Assembly: GCA_013350335.1 (NCBI GenBank)
Contig: CM023534.1
Span: 5,299,542-5,363,541 of the forward strand
Reading direction: 5' to 3'
Origin: Chimonanthus salicifolius
Taxonomy: Eukaryota > Streptophyta > Magnoliopsida > Laurales > Calycanthaceae
Length of the DNA stretch: 64,000 bases
Shown here: positions 37,850 to 50,600 of the stretch, piece by piece
Layout of the letters: every line of letters starts with the position of its first letter
Numbering within the stretch: the first letter of the stretch is position 1
Translations under genes and position numbers: made by a program
Notes under the pieces: model-generated
Told to the model about the DNA's origin: nothing
What the model saw: only the letters and a program-made list of their open reading frames with translations
The model's database searches: none

Positions 37850-38990
37850 AGGAAGGCTTCTATGGCACTCACCTGATATCACTTTTCAACAGGGAAGTAA
37901 CTGAAATGCCAAAAAAAGGGATTATTTTGACCAAATATTAGGTAAACTCAGTCTTCAGCTTCTTAAGATTCTAACCTACTTTCAGCATAAACTGAAATAT
38001 TATTTAATTTTTTTATAAAAAAAATATTCATATTTAATTTCATGTTTTTTAAGGAATACATAATAATACTTAATTTTTGTGATGACCCAGTTCTGAATGG
38101 TGTACTCGATTATCTTAATATGAGGTGGGAACAATCGCGGGGGATGAAAGCTTCGGAACACAGTGTTGATAAAAATCGTCAGTGCAAGGAGGAGGAGAAT
38201 TCTACTCTAGCGTAGATATAGAGAGAAAATTGCTAATGGGGAGCTAGGATTATCCCCATATTGCATTCGAAATTGTCTTGGCCTTAAGATTTAAGTGACA
38301 CTCTCCGTTCTCTCAGCATGAGGTATTCTGGAGTATGTGTATAAGCACATGTTTGAATGCAAAACTGTGAAAGCGTGTGTTGAACTTGAAACGAACAATA
38401 TCATGCTGGGCGGGACTGAATCATGACATTTAAAATAAAATACTACCCTTAATTATTTTTTCCAAATATGATGGTACTTCTTGTAAATATTTAAGGTGGA
38501 GTGGGGTACAAATCTACAAATGGCTCATCATATTTTAAGGTTCTTCGTTCATTGTAGGTTAGAGTTGAATCTGTAATAATAAAAGAGTCATATGTAAGAC
38601 TTACAACTTTAGTTATGAAGCTTTATGTTCACGACCTACAAGTAATTTGCCACAGGCCAAGTGGCCAACATCAAATTGGAGTAATCTTGTTAATATTGAA
38701 AATGTGTCTTTGTCTATGTCTCTTTGCACAAGTTAAAAGGACCCATTTCAAATTAATCTCTATTGGGAGGATACTTGTGCCACACGTAGTGACAATTGTT
38801 TTAAATTTTGAATCAAGCAAAACTTTGGGTGAATTCGACAATCTGATAATTGAGAGAGAGAGAAATTGAGATAAAATAAATTTTGTGAGCTATCAAGAAT
38901 TGGCTGACTTGATAAATAGAGAAAATATTCACAATGTAGTCTAATTATTTGAGACTGTTCTTTTATTTTTTGAATTTAGGTGTGGAAACT
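37850..38990. other. Intergenic sequence, one possible LTR-like repeat
   Basis: TGTGATGACCCAGTTCTGAA (from about 38,078) to GACTGAATCATGACA (38,429) looks like a TG...CA bounded sequence, but flanks show no target duplication and no partner LTR is present. The rest is unassigned. Confidence 0.3.
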
Positions 38991-39003
38991 GTGTGGTAAC
39001 TAT

Positions 39004-39098
39004 TATCTTTAAGGTATATCAGGTGAGGTCATGGGGATTCGAACCTAATACCTCTCTTTCTGAGGTGGGAGATTACCAGTTGAACTACACCTATGTGA
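39004..39098 (-). mobile_element. tRNA-derived SINE head, minus strand
   Basis: Minus strand: GTGTAGTTCAACTGGTAATC (A box), CTCAGAA loop and GGTTCGAATCCCC (B box) with partly matched stems. The head resembles the SINE heads at 12.7 and 51.6 kb. The acceptor stem is mismatched, so a working tRNA is unlikely. Confidence 0.55.
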
Positions 39099-39499
39099 GT
39101 AGAGACTACTCTTTTTTTTAGCCATTTGATATTCTTGTCCAATCAAAACAAACGACTAGCCCATGATCTTAGGGTTTCATCCCATAGGCCCAAGCTTACA
39201 AGCAATTAAGGAAGATAGGGGCACTGTTTAAAAATCAAATTGCAGATTCAGGGCCCAATGCTTGATGTCACATAAGGGAGGGCCCAAAACAGAGCATGTG
39301 AAAATTGTACGGTCATGCAACTAACAGAGGATTAAGATCTAGCCAATGCTGTAGCGTTCTACAACTTGTACAAGATTAGTTTTCGATGCAAGGGAAGTGG
39401 CAGGAAATCATCTGGATATGGGCCGGGTCTAAACAAAATGAACCCTTTTGCAAGCTTATTCAGCCCAAAAACTTAACGGTCGATAAATCCTAATAAAAA

Positions 39500-40215
39500 T
39501 CTCTCTGATTCAGAGATTGATGACATTTCTTAACTTCTCCACTTGATCTTCTCCTGTCGGATTCGTAGTTCTAATAAGGACAGTCTTATTTGGTCGTTCG
39601 ACCTGACTGGTTGTTTTTCTGTCAAAATTTTCTTCATTGGCAACAATCGTGAGGATCAATGTGCTGTTGTCAACCCAAATGTTTTGGCCTCCAAAACCCC
39701 ACCTCGAGTTATCTGCTTCTTTTGGAGGCTGGTTTGGAGAAGATCTTGACTCAAGACAACTTGTGCAAAAGAGGAAAAATCATTGTGAGTGCCTGCCCCT
39801 GTGTCTTAGTGCCTCCAAAGGGACGAGTCACCTTCTTCTCCATTGTCCTTTCTCTTCTGCAGTTTGTAACTCTGTGTTGGATAAGTTTGGTATGACACTT
39901 TTCTCTGTTTGCCACAGTGCTGAGCTTATGGTGGGAACGTAACAATAGACTCTTCAAGGATCGTGTTGAGTTGAGCAATACAGTTTCGAGAAAAGTTTTT
40001 TCTATGTGTGCATCTTGGGCTTCTTCTCTTTCGGAATTTAGGAATATCTTTGCGAATGACATTTTGCTGTCTATAAAGAATGTATTGATTTAGTTTAATT
40101 TTAGATTGTCCTGTGGATGGATTTTGGATTTCTGTGTTTGTAGATTGTTTTTCTTTCTTCTATATTTGCATCTCTGGTGCTTTTTCTATTAATATATTAA
40201 CCTTTTAAAAAAAAA
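39500..40215 (+). mobile_element. 5'-truncated L1-type LINE, zf-RVT region and poly(A)
   Basis: Frames shift between TPPRVICFFWRLVWRRS, LCLSASKGTSHLLLHCPFSS and LWWERNNRLFKDR, which is the zf-RVT domain of plant LINEs. An A9 tail ends at about 40,215. The flanks TCCTAATAAAAA (39,488-39,499) and TCGTAATAAAAA (40,216-40,227) are a 12-bp target duplication with one mismatch. Confidence 0.8.
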
Positions 40216-40229
40216 TCGTAATAAAAAGG

Positions 40230-41340
40230 GACAATTCAAAACTTGGGTACATAGTTAAAAATTGAACCACTTACCTGACTATTTTGGTCACCAATTGGGT
40301 TCAATGTGGTCCAACCAAAGGTCTAATCATATCAAACTAGTTTAAAAATCAAAAGAAAATACTTTGTGTTGTTAGAACCCGCCAAATGTTTTAAATTCTT
40401 TCGGTTTGACTTATTTGACTAATTCCCAAGTGTAGAAGGAATTTATATATTTAGAGACCATAATAAGAGGCATGTGCTGCTGCCTTACAATTATTAGACA
40501 TTTAAAATGTAATATATATTTTTTTAATGATCAAGGTGTTCAGAGTTTTTAGAGCACGTAACTAATCTTCGGGACATATGTAAACCTTCTTACTACACAC
40601 TGAAAAATATACAAAAAATATCTTTTTATGATGTAACAGGAAACAAACTTAGACTCTCACTTCAAGGAAAGCTTTTGACCATCACTCTAATCCCATTAGA
40701 TTTAAAAAGTAACACATTGATTAAGAACTTTAGACAAGCTTTATATTAAAGTACGTAACTTATACTTTTCAAAATTTCACAGTAGTTCCTCATGTGTTCC
40801 CCTTTGTTGGAGCTCGTGATTTTTACATATATGAGTTCTCTGGCAAACACAGAAATGGAGTCTTTTTCACTTAAAGCAAATAACCATGAAAGCAATCGTA
40901 AAATAGGTGTTGATTAAAATGACTTGAATTGAATAGAATCAATGAAACAATAGTTGGGTTGGCTTTGAGTTAAAAAATTAGGTTGAATTTGATTGAATAA
41001 TTTGAGTCAATCATTAAAGTTAGATTAGATCAAATTTAATAAATTTTGATATGATTGTGTTTGGTTTATTAAATTCAACTTTATCCAATTCAAATTTCAG
41101 TAGCCAAGCCCATGTAAAAACTTGTTTAAATTGAATCTAAACTTTACATATTTATGGCGACATGAGAATTACATTGAAAACCTAAGTTTGACTGAACAAT
41201 TTATGAAGACTCTATACATTGACATCTCTAATTAAAAAAAAAAAACGATCCACGTCATTATTGCCCATATCTCACTCCGATCCGACCTTGATTTGCAGGG
41301 GTCGAGCTCTCGAGCCAGTCATGGTTCGAGCTCTCGAGCT
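40230..41340. other. AT-rich intergenic sequence upstream of SEC6 copy B
   Basis: No element or gene seen. It ends in the GAGCTCTCGAGCC repeat words at about 41,300-41,340, near the SEC6 leader. Confidence 0.4.
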
Positions 41341-41476
41341 TACATTCATTATTGATCCCCACCATCGATGGCCCACCATGCATAGTCAGGACTCATGACC
41401 GGCTGATTTCCCTCCCTTTCCTTCGCTGTTTCGTTTCTCTGGTTTCCCTTCTTTCCGAGTTTCTACAGAAATCTCA

Positions 41477-41660
41477 ACAACGACTCTCTCTCTCTCTCTC
41501 TATCTATCTCTTGGAAGGTATGGAACCATTTTTCTTCTTTTTTTCTCTCTCTTGATTTTCTGGTTATTTCTTCCGCAATTGAATCTTTTGGGATCTTGAG
41601 TTGGTCGGGTGGTTTACCTTTTCGTGGAATTTAACGGTTCAGATCTTTCCATCAGGGGGC
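41477..41660 (+). promoter_or_regulatory. SEC6 copy B 5' leader with CT repeat and probable leader intron
   Basis: A CT-rich leader (CT microsatellite about 41,484-41,500, then CTAT repeats) precedes TTGGAAG|GTATGG, a good donor at 41,518. An acceptor ends at 41,655 (TTTCCATCAG), five bases before the ATG. CT-rich leaders with a leader intron are common in plant housekeeping genes. No clear TATA box was found upstream, so the transcription start is not placed. Confidence 0.45.
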
Positions 41661-44600
41661 ATGATGATGCAAGATCTGGGCATCGAAGCCAACGAGGCAG
41701 CCGTTCGAGAGATAGCGAAATTGCTGCTGCTTCCTGAACTCCTCGGCTCCATTGCCTCCATCAAAGCGGACTACGTTCAAAGACAACAGGTGATTTGTTG
41801 GATGTAGGGTCTATTCTGTTTGGATGAATGGAAAGTGAGCTTAGTTGTTAACGAAGAATCCGAATGGGTTTATCCAATTTCAGATAGAAAATATTTATTT
41901 TTCCTCAAGCGGACCAGTAGAGTTCACACAGGCATTGCAGCATCCTTTTCAGTTACTGAATCGTGATTTAAAAAATTCCCGATTCTTTTGGATTCTGATA
42001 TCCGGTTTCTACTCAAGAATTATGATCTCCATTTGGTTCTGTCGAAAGGATTGGTTTTTATTCTTGCACGCCAGCAGGATAGAGTTCATGCAACAACTGA
42101 CCAGTTACTAAATTTGATTTGGAAAATCCTAAATTCTCATGAATTCTGATTTCAGCTTCCAATCAAGAATAATGATATCCACTTCCACTAGTCTTAGGTT
42201 CATTAGAAAGGAAAGCACTTCCCTCGAAAATAATGATTTTGAAAAAAAAAGTTAATGGCACTTCATTTTCATTTGAAAATAATAAACAAACGAGAGTACA
42301 TGGAAGTAACCATCATCATTATTTCCTTTCTAATTCGGTGGGTTTTATGAGTTCAACTTTTCTTCTCAACACTAAAAAATCTTACTCTCATTCACCCCAC
42401 ATTCTATCAAGTCTTCTTATTGCTTCAATCTATGTTTTTGTTCTTTAAAAGCCTCCAATTCCCCTTGTACCTTTTACTTGTAATTCTTTGACTCTTTGTA
42501 CTGCTGGGTTGTTTTTGGTCTTTTAAATATATTTCCAAACCATCTTAAACAACACTTCCTCATCTTTTTGGTGCAATCTTTAGGCTTTCTCTAACTTGTT
42601 CACTTCTATTTATATCTTATATTGCTTCATCGCACATCCATTTAACATATGCTTCTCTGGTGCTGCTACTTTGCTGCTTGTCTTTCCCTTGAAAGGTAAC
42701 TGTCCTTCAGCAAAAGATGGTAAACACATTCCTCCTCCAGTTAAAAGATGGTTATCTTTCCATAACACATTTTCCCTTTCATGCGTCCCAATATTTTGCT
42801 CCATTTGGATGTGTGGATAGATTATGGAGTACGTGTTATGTATAAGATAAGAAAAAAGCCTTGATCTAGTGAGAAATCATTAAGAATGTTGCGCCTGTTG
42901 ACCCCATATATCACTAAGATGTCTACAATTCATTACCTGATCTCTTCACATGCTTGGAGAAAATATCTAGTTTCTCTTGAGATGCCTAATCTCCTTGTAG
43001 ATATAATGAAACCTCCTGGATGTTTTCTTCTTCCCTTCCACTCAACATAAGTCATTGACCGAGCTTGCCTTGAAAAAAAATCCTTGAAGATCTTAAATAC
43101 CACCTTGATGGTAGAAACTCTGCCTCATTAGATTGCTTCCTCCCTATTGGATTTCAGTCATGTAAGATCCCTCTAATTCCTGTTGCCCCTGGCTTGCCCC
43201 TTGTTTCACCATCAATTTTGAATTTAACAACACACCCAGGGGTGTCACTGTTACTTCATCTACACACCTTTTGATGCGGTGCATCATCCTGCTGTGCTGC
43301 TGCTATTTTCTTACTTGCTATTTTCAGTATTTTTCTTACTTGCTATTTCCAGTTTTTCTATTTTTGTGTGTTTATTTTAAATAAGGGTTGCCTTTTTCTT
43401 TACTTGCTATTTTTTGTTTTAGTTAGTTTTATTTTAAGCAAGGGTAGTGTTGTACTTTTGCTTTATTTTATTTTAAGTAAGTGATTCTTTATATAAGGCT
43501 TTGTAGCCCTTTGGGCAAGGACAGTTTTTTCAATGAAATAAAATCAAGATTGAGAATTTCTCTACAAATCCTCTGCCGTGATTATCTTGGAGCGAATCCG
43601 AGAGTTTGGCGTGAAGCTGTCTCCCTTCCAGGTACTTGATCCTCTCTTCTCTTCTTCTTCTTCTTCTCCTCTCTCTTCCCTTTTTCTTCTCTGTTTGTTT
43701 TCCCTTACCCTGCTGCAACTGCCAGCCATAGCCTGTCCTTGATCTTCCACCAGCCTCTCGGCCCAGATCTGCCTGCCTACACCATTCAGAGCTTTCACCC
43801 CTCCCTAATCTCCTTCCCTTGCTGCCGCCCCTCCCTAAACTCACATCTACACCTGCTGTTACCCCCAAACAGTTCTTCTACAGGTGTTGTTAGCCCTTTT
43901 TGGACATTCTGCATTCATCAAGAACCTAGCCAGACCTCTTTCTTAGGCTTTTCCCCTGTCCCAGATATCCCATACAGTTTCAAATACCGCTGTCCCAAGC
44001 TGTTTTGACTTCCTTTTTCATATTACACAGTTAAATTTACCCTTGTTTGGTGAGGAATCTATGTGTTTGTGTGATCTAAAAATCTTCTTGGTTTTGAGAG
44101 CATTCTATTTTGAGCTATAACTATATTTGGATTGTGATTTAATTGTTTACATTGAACTCTCTGAATTTCTTGACTATTTGTGGTAAATTTTATTATTCTA
44201 ATTGTTATTATTAATTTTAATTTTAATTTCAGCCTCATTTAGTTTCTTATTGCTGCATAAATCGCATTTAGGCATTTAGGGTCACCTTTAGGGTCACCTT
44301 TTGTCTTGTCCTGCGTCAAATTTGGTATCAGTAGTAAGGTTGGGTTGTTTTCTTAAACACCCACGGTCTTACATTGGATCTTATTTTTTCAAAAAAAAAA
44401 AAAAATTTGCATTTATTATTTTTTATTTTTTTAAAAAAAATTGCATTTATTAATTATATAAAAAAAAAAATCATTCATCATTACATATAGACTTAAGTCA
44501 TAGCATATAGTCAGAATTAATCCCTATATTTGTGAGTCTAGAGGAACACTAGTGCGTTTACCCGTGCATGACCACTAGGAGTGGAGTTACCTATCAGAAA

Positions 44601-47600
44601 GAGTCCGAACCATCCAGCGAAATGTCAGGAGATCAACCCCCAATTTGGTTTACTCAGGCCTTTGCCCAATTAGATGCCCGGCTCACTGACCTTAAGAGAG
44701 GTCAAGATACCTTAGGTACTGACATGACCGACTTGAGAAACCGGATTGAAGTCCTTGAAACCCGTAGGAATGATGAGAATGGGTCAGTTCATGAGGATAA
44801 TGAGAATTTTAGGAATCGAGACCATAGAGGCCGTAGATTTGGTCATGGTAGATTCCAACAGCCACACAGGCATCAGGAACCCATCAACCATGAGGAACGT
44901 GCTTTAAAGAACGTGCGATTAGAAGCCCCTGAATTTAAGGGATGAGCAGACCCTAAGGTTTTCTCAGATTGGTTGTCAGACATGGATCTCTACTTTGAGT
45001 GGCATGATATGTCGGAACCTCGTAGGGTCCGTTTTGCCAAAATGAAGTTGGTGGGACAAGCTCGACTTTTTTGGACCACAGTGGAACATAAACTCCGGAG
45101 GCAAGGAGTTGAACCCGTCAATCTGCATTGGGATGAGATGAAAGAATATTTGAAAGAAAAGTATATCCCTCTCAGATACAAGCAAAAACTCATTGACCAA
45201 TGGAACTCTCTACGTCAGGGCAACCAGACCATTGATGAGTACATTGAGAAGTTTGATGAGTTCCTTATGAGATGCGAGTTGGATGAGGACCCCAGCCAAA
45301 CCCTTTCTAGGTTTAGAGTAGGTCTTCGTCCTGAGTTCCAGCGTGAGCTTATCTTACATGGGGTGGAAACTTTGGAGGAAACTTACCAAATAGTCCAAGG
45401 TTTAAAAGGTTACTTTAAGCCGAATCCTCCAAAGCATTTTGACTCCCGGGGTGCCAATTCTAGGCCTAATCCGCAAGGATCTCGGCAGAATACGGTGAGT
45501 CAACCCAAACAAGCCACTAGTACTCCATCCAAGAACAAGGATGCAAGTTTTAAGGGAGCTTCTGGTGCGAGCTCTTCTAGGAATGGTCCTCAGTGTTACT
45601 ACTGTCAGGGATTCGGACATTTTGCTCGTGAATGTCCTACTAAGACCAGGAACCAGGAAAGAGCCCTTTTGTTGGGAGAACCACCCATTGAAGAGATTGC
45701 CCATGAAGATGGCATAGAAGCTCAATTTCAAGGTGAATATCCTTCGAGTGATGAGGAACTTGATGAGGAGATCGATGCAGATTTTCTTGCAGTAGTTAGA
45801 TGTGCCTTTGCTCGATCTCAACCCTCAGAAGATTGGAAGCGCACAGCTATTTTCCACACTTACATTAAGTGCGGTGGGAAATCTTGCAAATTGATTGTGG
45901 ATAGTGGAAGTTGTGCAAATGTCGTATCCACCAGCGCGGTTGCTCGATTGGGTTTGAAGACTGAACCTCATCCTAATCCACATCGAGTTGCGTGGGTCAA
46001 TGATACGTCAATCCCGATCACTCATCGGTGCCCCGTGCCCATTCAGATCCTCACCTATCAGGACACTGTGTGGTGTGATGTAATCCCTATGGGCGTAGGA
46101 CACATTATTTTGGGTCGTCCTTGGTTGTTTGATCATGATGTGACACTGTTCGGTCAAGCGAACACGTGTAGCTTTGAGCATAATGGTAAGAAGATCAAAA
46201 TCCTCCCTATGCAACCTAGGCCCCCTCACTCAAAACAGGATGACACAAAGAGGGACAAACCGAAAACCCCATCAAAGACCCAGTCCAAGTCTCTACATAT
46301 CATTGCTGCTAAAGAATTTGAAAGAGAGACTGGTGAAACTTCGGTTGTGTATGCCCTAGTGTCGAGAGAGACCTCTCCTGAGGTTGGTACTGAGTTGCCA
46401 GAGGTTGTAGTTCCGGTCTTTAAGGAATTTCAAGATGTATTCCCATCTGATTTGCCAAATGAACTACCTCCCATGAGGGACATACAACATGCCATAGATC
46501 TTGTCCCTGGGGCGACTTTGCCAAATCTGCCTCATTATAGGATGAACCCTAAGGAGCATGAAGAGTTGAAGCGTCAAGTGGATGAGCTTCTACAAAAGGG
46601 ATTCATCAAGGAGAGTTTAAGCCTGTGCGCTGTGCCGGCCCTCCTGACACCCAAGAAAGACGGCACTTGGCGCATGTGTATAGACAGCAGGGCTATTAAT
46701 AAGATCACTGTCAAGTATAGATTTCCAATCCCACGTCTCGATGACATGCTTGACATGATGGCCCGTGCTACTATCTTTTCAAAAATTGACCTCAAGAGTG
46801 GATATCATCAAATCCGCATTAGACCAGGAGATGAATGGAAGACGGCTTTCAAGACGAAAGATGGTCTGTACGAGTGGATGGTTATGCCTTTTGGTTTGAC
46901 CAACGCTCCCAGTACATTTATGCGGGTAATGACTCAAGTGTTGAGACCTTTTATGGGTAAATTCTTGGTGGTATATTTTGATGACATTCTTATCTATAGT
47001 ACCTCTCAGGAACAACACTTGCAGCACCTGAGGTTAGTCTGTGAGGCTCTTCGGACTGAAAAATTATACGCAAACCTGAAGAAGTGCACATTCATGTCGA
47101 ATAGAGTTATTTTCTTAGGGTTTGTGGTTTCATCTGAAGGTATGTCAGCGGACCCCGAAAAGATCAAGGCCATAGTAAGTTGGCCCGAACCGCGGAATAT
47201 ACATGAGGTACGAAGCTTTCACGGCTTAGCTACCTTCTATAGGCGGTTTATCCGAGGGTTTAGTTCCATCACAGCCCCCATCACGGATTGCCTAAAAAAA
47301 GGGGAGTTCCAATGGACTAAAGCAGCCTCGAAAGCTTTCCAGGAGATCAAGACTCGTTTGGTCGAAGCTCCTGTCATGCGACTACCAGACTTCTCCAAAG
47401 TCTTTGAAGTTGCGTGTGATGCATCTGGTGTTGGTATAGGTGGAGTCCTAAGTCAGGAAGGACATCCTGTCGCTTACTTTAGTGAGAAGTTGAATGAAGC
47501 CAAACAGCGATATTCCACCTATGACAAAGAGTTCTATGCGGTTATGCAAGCACTCCGTCATTGGAGACACTACCTTTTGCCACACGAATTCGTTTTGTAC

Positions 47601-50600
47601 TCGGACCATGAGGCCTTGAGATATCTCAATTCACAGAAAAAGTTAAACTCAAGACATGCCAATTGGGTTCAATGTCTTCAGGAATACACTTTTGTGTTAA
47701 AACACAAGGCCGGGGTTGAGAACAAGCCAGCTGATGCATTGAGTCGTAGGGTTGCACTAATACACTCCATGAGTGTAGAGGTGACCGGGTTTGAGCAATT
47801 GAAGGATGAATATCCCACATGCCCGGATTTTGGGGAGTTGTATGCTTCACTCTTGAGTGACCAAGAAAGGAGTAATAAAGAGTTTCTCATGGTGGATAAT
47901 TTATTATTTAAAGGAAGTAAACTCTGCATTCCCCGAACTTCCCTGCGTGATTTTCTTGTTTGGGAGTTACATGCCGGAGGTATGGCCGGACATTTTGGGA
48001 GAGACAAGACGATTGCCCTAGTTGAAGACAGGTTTTATTGGCCTAGTCTCAAGAGAGATGCGGCTAAAATCATTGGGCAATGTCGAACTTGCCAACTGGC
48101 AAAGCAAAGGAAGCAAAATACGGGATTGTATACGCCTTTGCCAGTTCCCCATGCTCCTTGGCAGGATATCAGTATGGACTTCGTACTTGGACTTTCGAAG
48201 ACTATTAAGAAGTACGATTCCATTTTGGTGGTTGTGGACCGTTTTCTAAAATGACCCATTTCCTTCCGTGTTTTAAAACCTCCGATGCTTCTAATATTGC
48301 CAAGATATTTTTCGGAGAAATAGTGAGACTACATGGGTTACCAAAGACGATTGTGTCAGATAGGGATGTTAAGTTCATGAGTTATTTTTGGAAGACCCTA
48401 TGGCACATGATGGGTACTAGGTTACAGTTTTCGTCTGCGAATCATCCTCAGACTGATGGACAGACTGAGGTAGTTAATCGTAGCCTAGGAAATCTGTTGC
48501 GTTGTCTGGTTGGTGAGAATACTCGAACGTGGGATGTTGTTCTACCGATTGCTGAGTTTGCGTATAATAGTTCGATCAATAGATCTATAGGTATGAGTCC
48601 CTTTGAAGTCATGCATGGTTATAAGCCTAGGAAGCCTATAGATCTCATTCCCATATCTTTGTCAAATAGGCCATCTGAGTCTGCATCATCATTTGCATAT
48701 CGCATACATGAATTGCATGCTGAAATTAAAAGAAAAATTAATATGAGCAATGAAGTGTATAAATCTGCTGCAGATACTCATCGTAGATTCAAAGAATTTA
48801 ATGTGGGTGATTATGTGATGATCCGCATAAGACCTGAGCGGTTCCCACAAGGAACTGTGAAAAAGTTACATGCTCGTAGTGTAGGGCCTTTCAAAATTTT
48901 GAGGCGAGTTGGATCCAATGCATACATTGTAGACCTACCATCTAATATGGGTATTAGTCCTACTTTCAATGTGGAAGATTTAGTCCCTTTCCAAGGCCCA
49001 ACAGCTACACCTGTAAGCCCATCATCACATCAATTCCTTAACCATTCTACTGGCCTACCTGACCCACTTCATGACCCATGGCATGAACCTTCCCAGTCTT
49101 CACACCCTTTACCTACTTTACCTTCCTTGCCACTTAAGAGAGATGAGATAGAATCTATTCTAGATGAGGAAGTTGTTTCTACACGTGCTGGAGGTTATCA
49201 GAAGTATCTTGTGAAGTGGAAAAACAGACCGATTACAGACGCCACATGGTTGACAGAAAGTGAGCTACAGCGACTTGATCCAGACCTTCTAGAGAGATAT
49301 CGGAGTTTTGTTTCGTCAGAGGTGCCCTCTTCTTCGACAGCAAAAGATGACAGTAATGACAAAACAGGTTTTCGAGTCTATCAGCGACGACGGAAAAGAG
49401 CCGCTCCAACTCCATCATTATGGCTTGATGAAGATTCACTTGGTTGACATTGAAGACCTCACGTGCGCGTGTTTGCACTATGAAGACCTACACTGGGAAG
49501 ACACGTGCGTGGGAAGATTCGTGTCTTCTCATCTGTTTGAACTCGAGGTCGAGTTTTTCTCAGATGGGGGGATTGATGCGGTGCATCATCCTGCTGTGCT
49601 GCTGCTATTTTCTTACTTGCTATTTTCAGTATTTTTCTTACTTGCTATTTCCAGTTTTTCTATTTTTGTGTGTTTATTTTAAACAAGGGTTGCCTTTTTC
49701 TTTACTTGCTATTTTTTGTTTTAGTTAGTTTTATTTTAAGCAAGGGTAGTGTTGTACTTTTGCTTTATTTTATTTTAAGTAAGTGATTCTTTATATAAGG
49801 CTTTGTAGCCCTTTGGGCAAGGACAGTTTTTTCAATGAAATAAAATCAAGATTGAGAATTTCTCTACAAATCCTCTGCCGTGATTATCTTGGAGCGAATC
49901 CGAGAGTTTGGCGTGAAGCTGTCTCCCTTCCAGGTACTTGATCCTCTCTTCTCTTCTTCTTCTTCTTCTCCTCTCTCTTCCCTTTTTCTTCTCTGTTTGT
50001 TTTCCCTTACCCTGCTGCAACTGCCAGCCATAGCCTGTCCTTGATCTTCCACCAGCCTCTCAGCCCAGATCTGCCTGCCTACACCATTCAGAGCTTTCAC
50101 CCCTCCCTAATCTCCTTCCCTTGCTGCCGCCCCTCCCTAAACTCACATCTACACCTGCTGTTACCCCCAAACAGTTCTTCTACAGGTGCTGTTAGCCCCT
50201 TTTGGACATTCTGCATTCATCAAGAACCCAGCCAGACCTCTTTCTTAGGCTTTTCCCCTGTCCCAGATATCCCATACAGTTTCAAATACCGCTGTCCCAA
50301 GCTGTTTTGACTTCCTTTTTCATATTACACAGTTAAATTTACCCTTGTTTGGTGAGGAATCAATGTGTTTGTGTGATCTGAAAATCTTCTTGGTTTTGAG
50401 AGCCTTCTATTTTGAGCTATAACTATATTTGGATTGTGATTTAATTGTTTACATTGAACTCTCTGAATTTCTTGACTATTTGTGGTAAATTTTATTATTC
50501 TAATTGTTATTATTAATTTTAATTTTAATTTCAGCCTCATTTAGTTTCTTATTGCTGCATAAATCGCATTTAGGCATTTAGGGTCACCTTTAGGGTCACC

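Noticed and set aside
38078..38431. Solo LTR
   Set aside because: TG...CA ends are present but flanking 5-mers do not match and no related full element is in the window.
43530..43868. Minus-strand open frame in the LTR (repeated at about 49,832-50,100)
   Set aside because: It appears in both LTRs because the LTRs are duplicates; it is the antisense of CT-rich LTR sequence and not a conserved protein.
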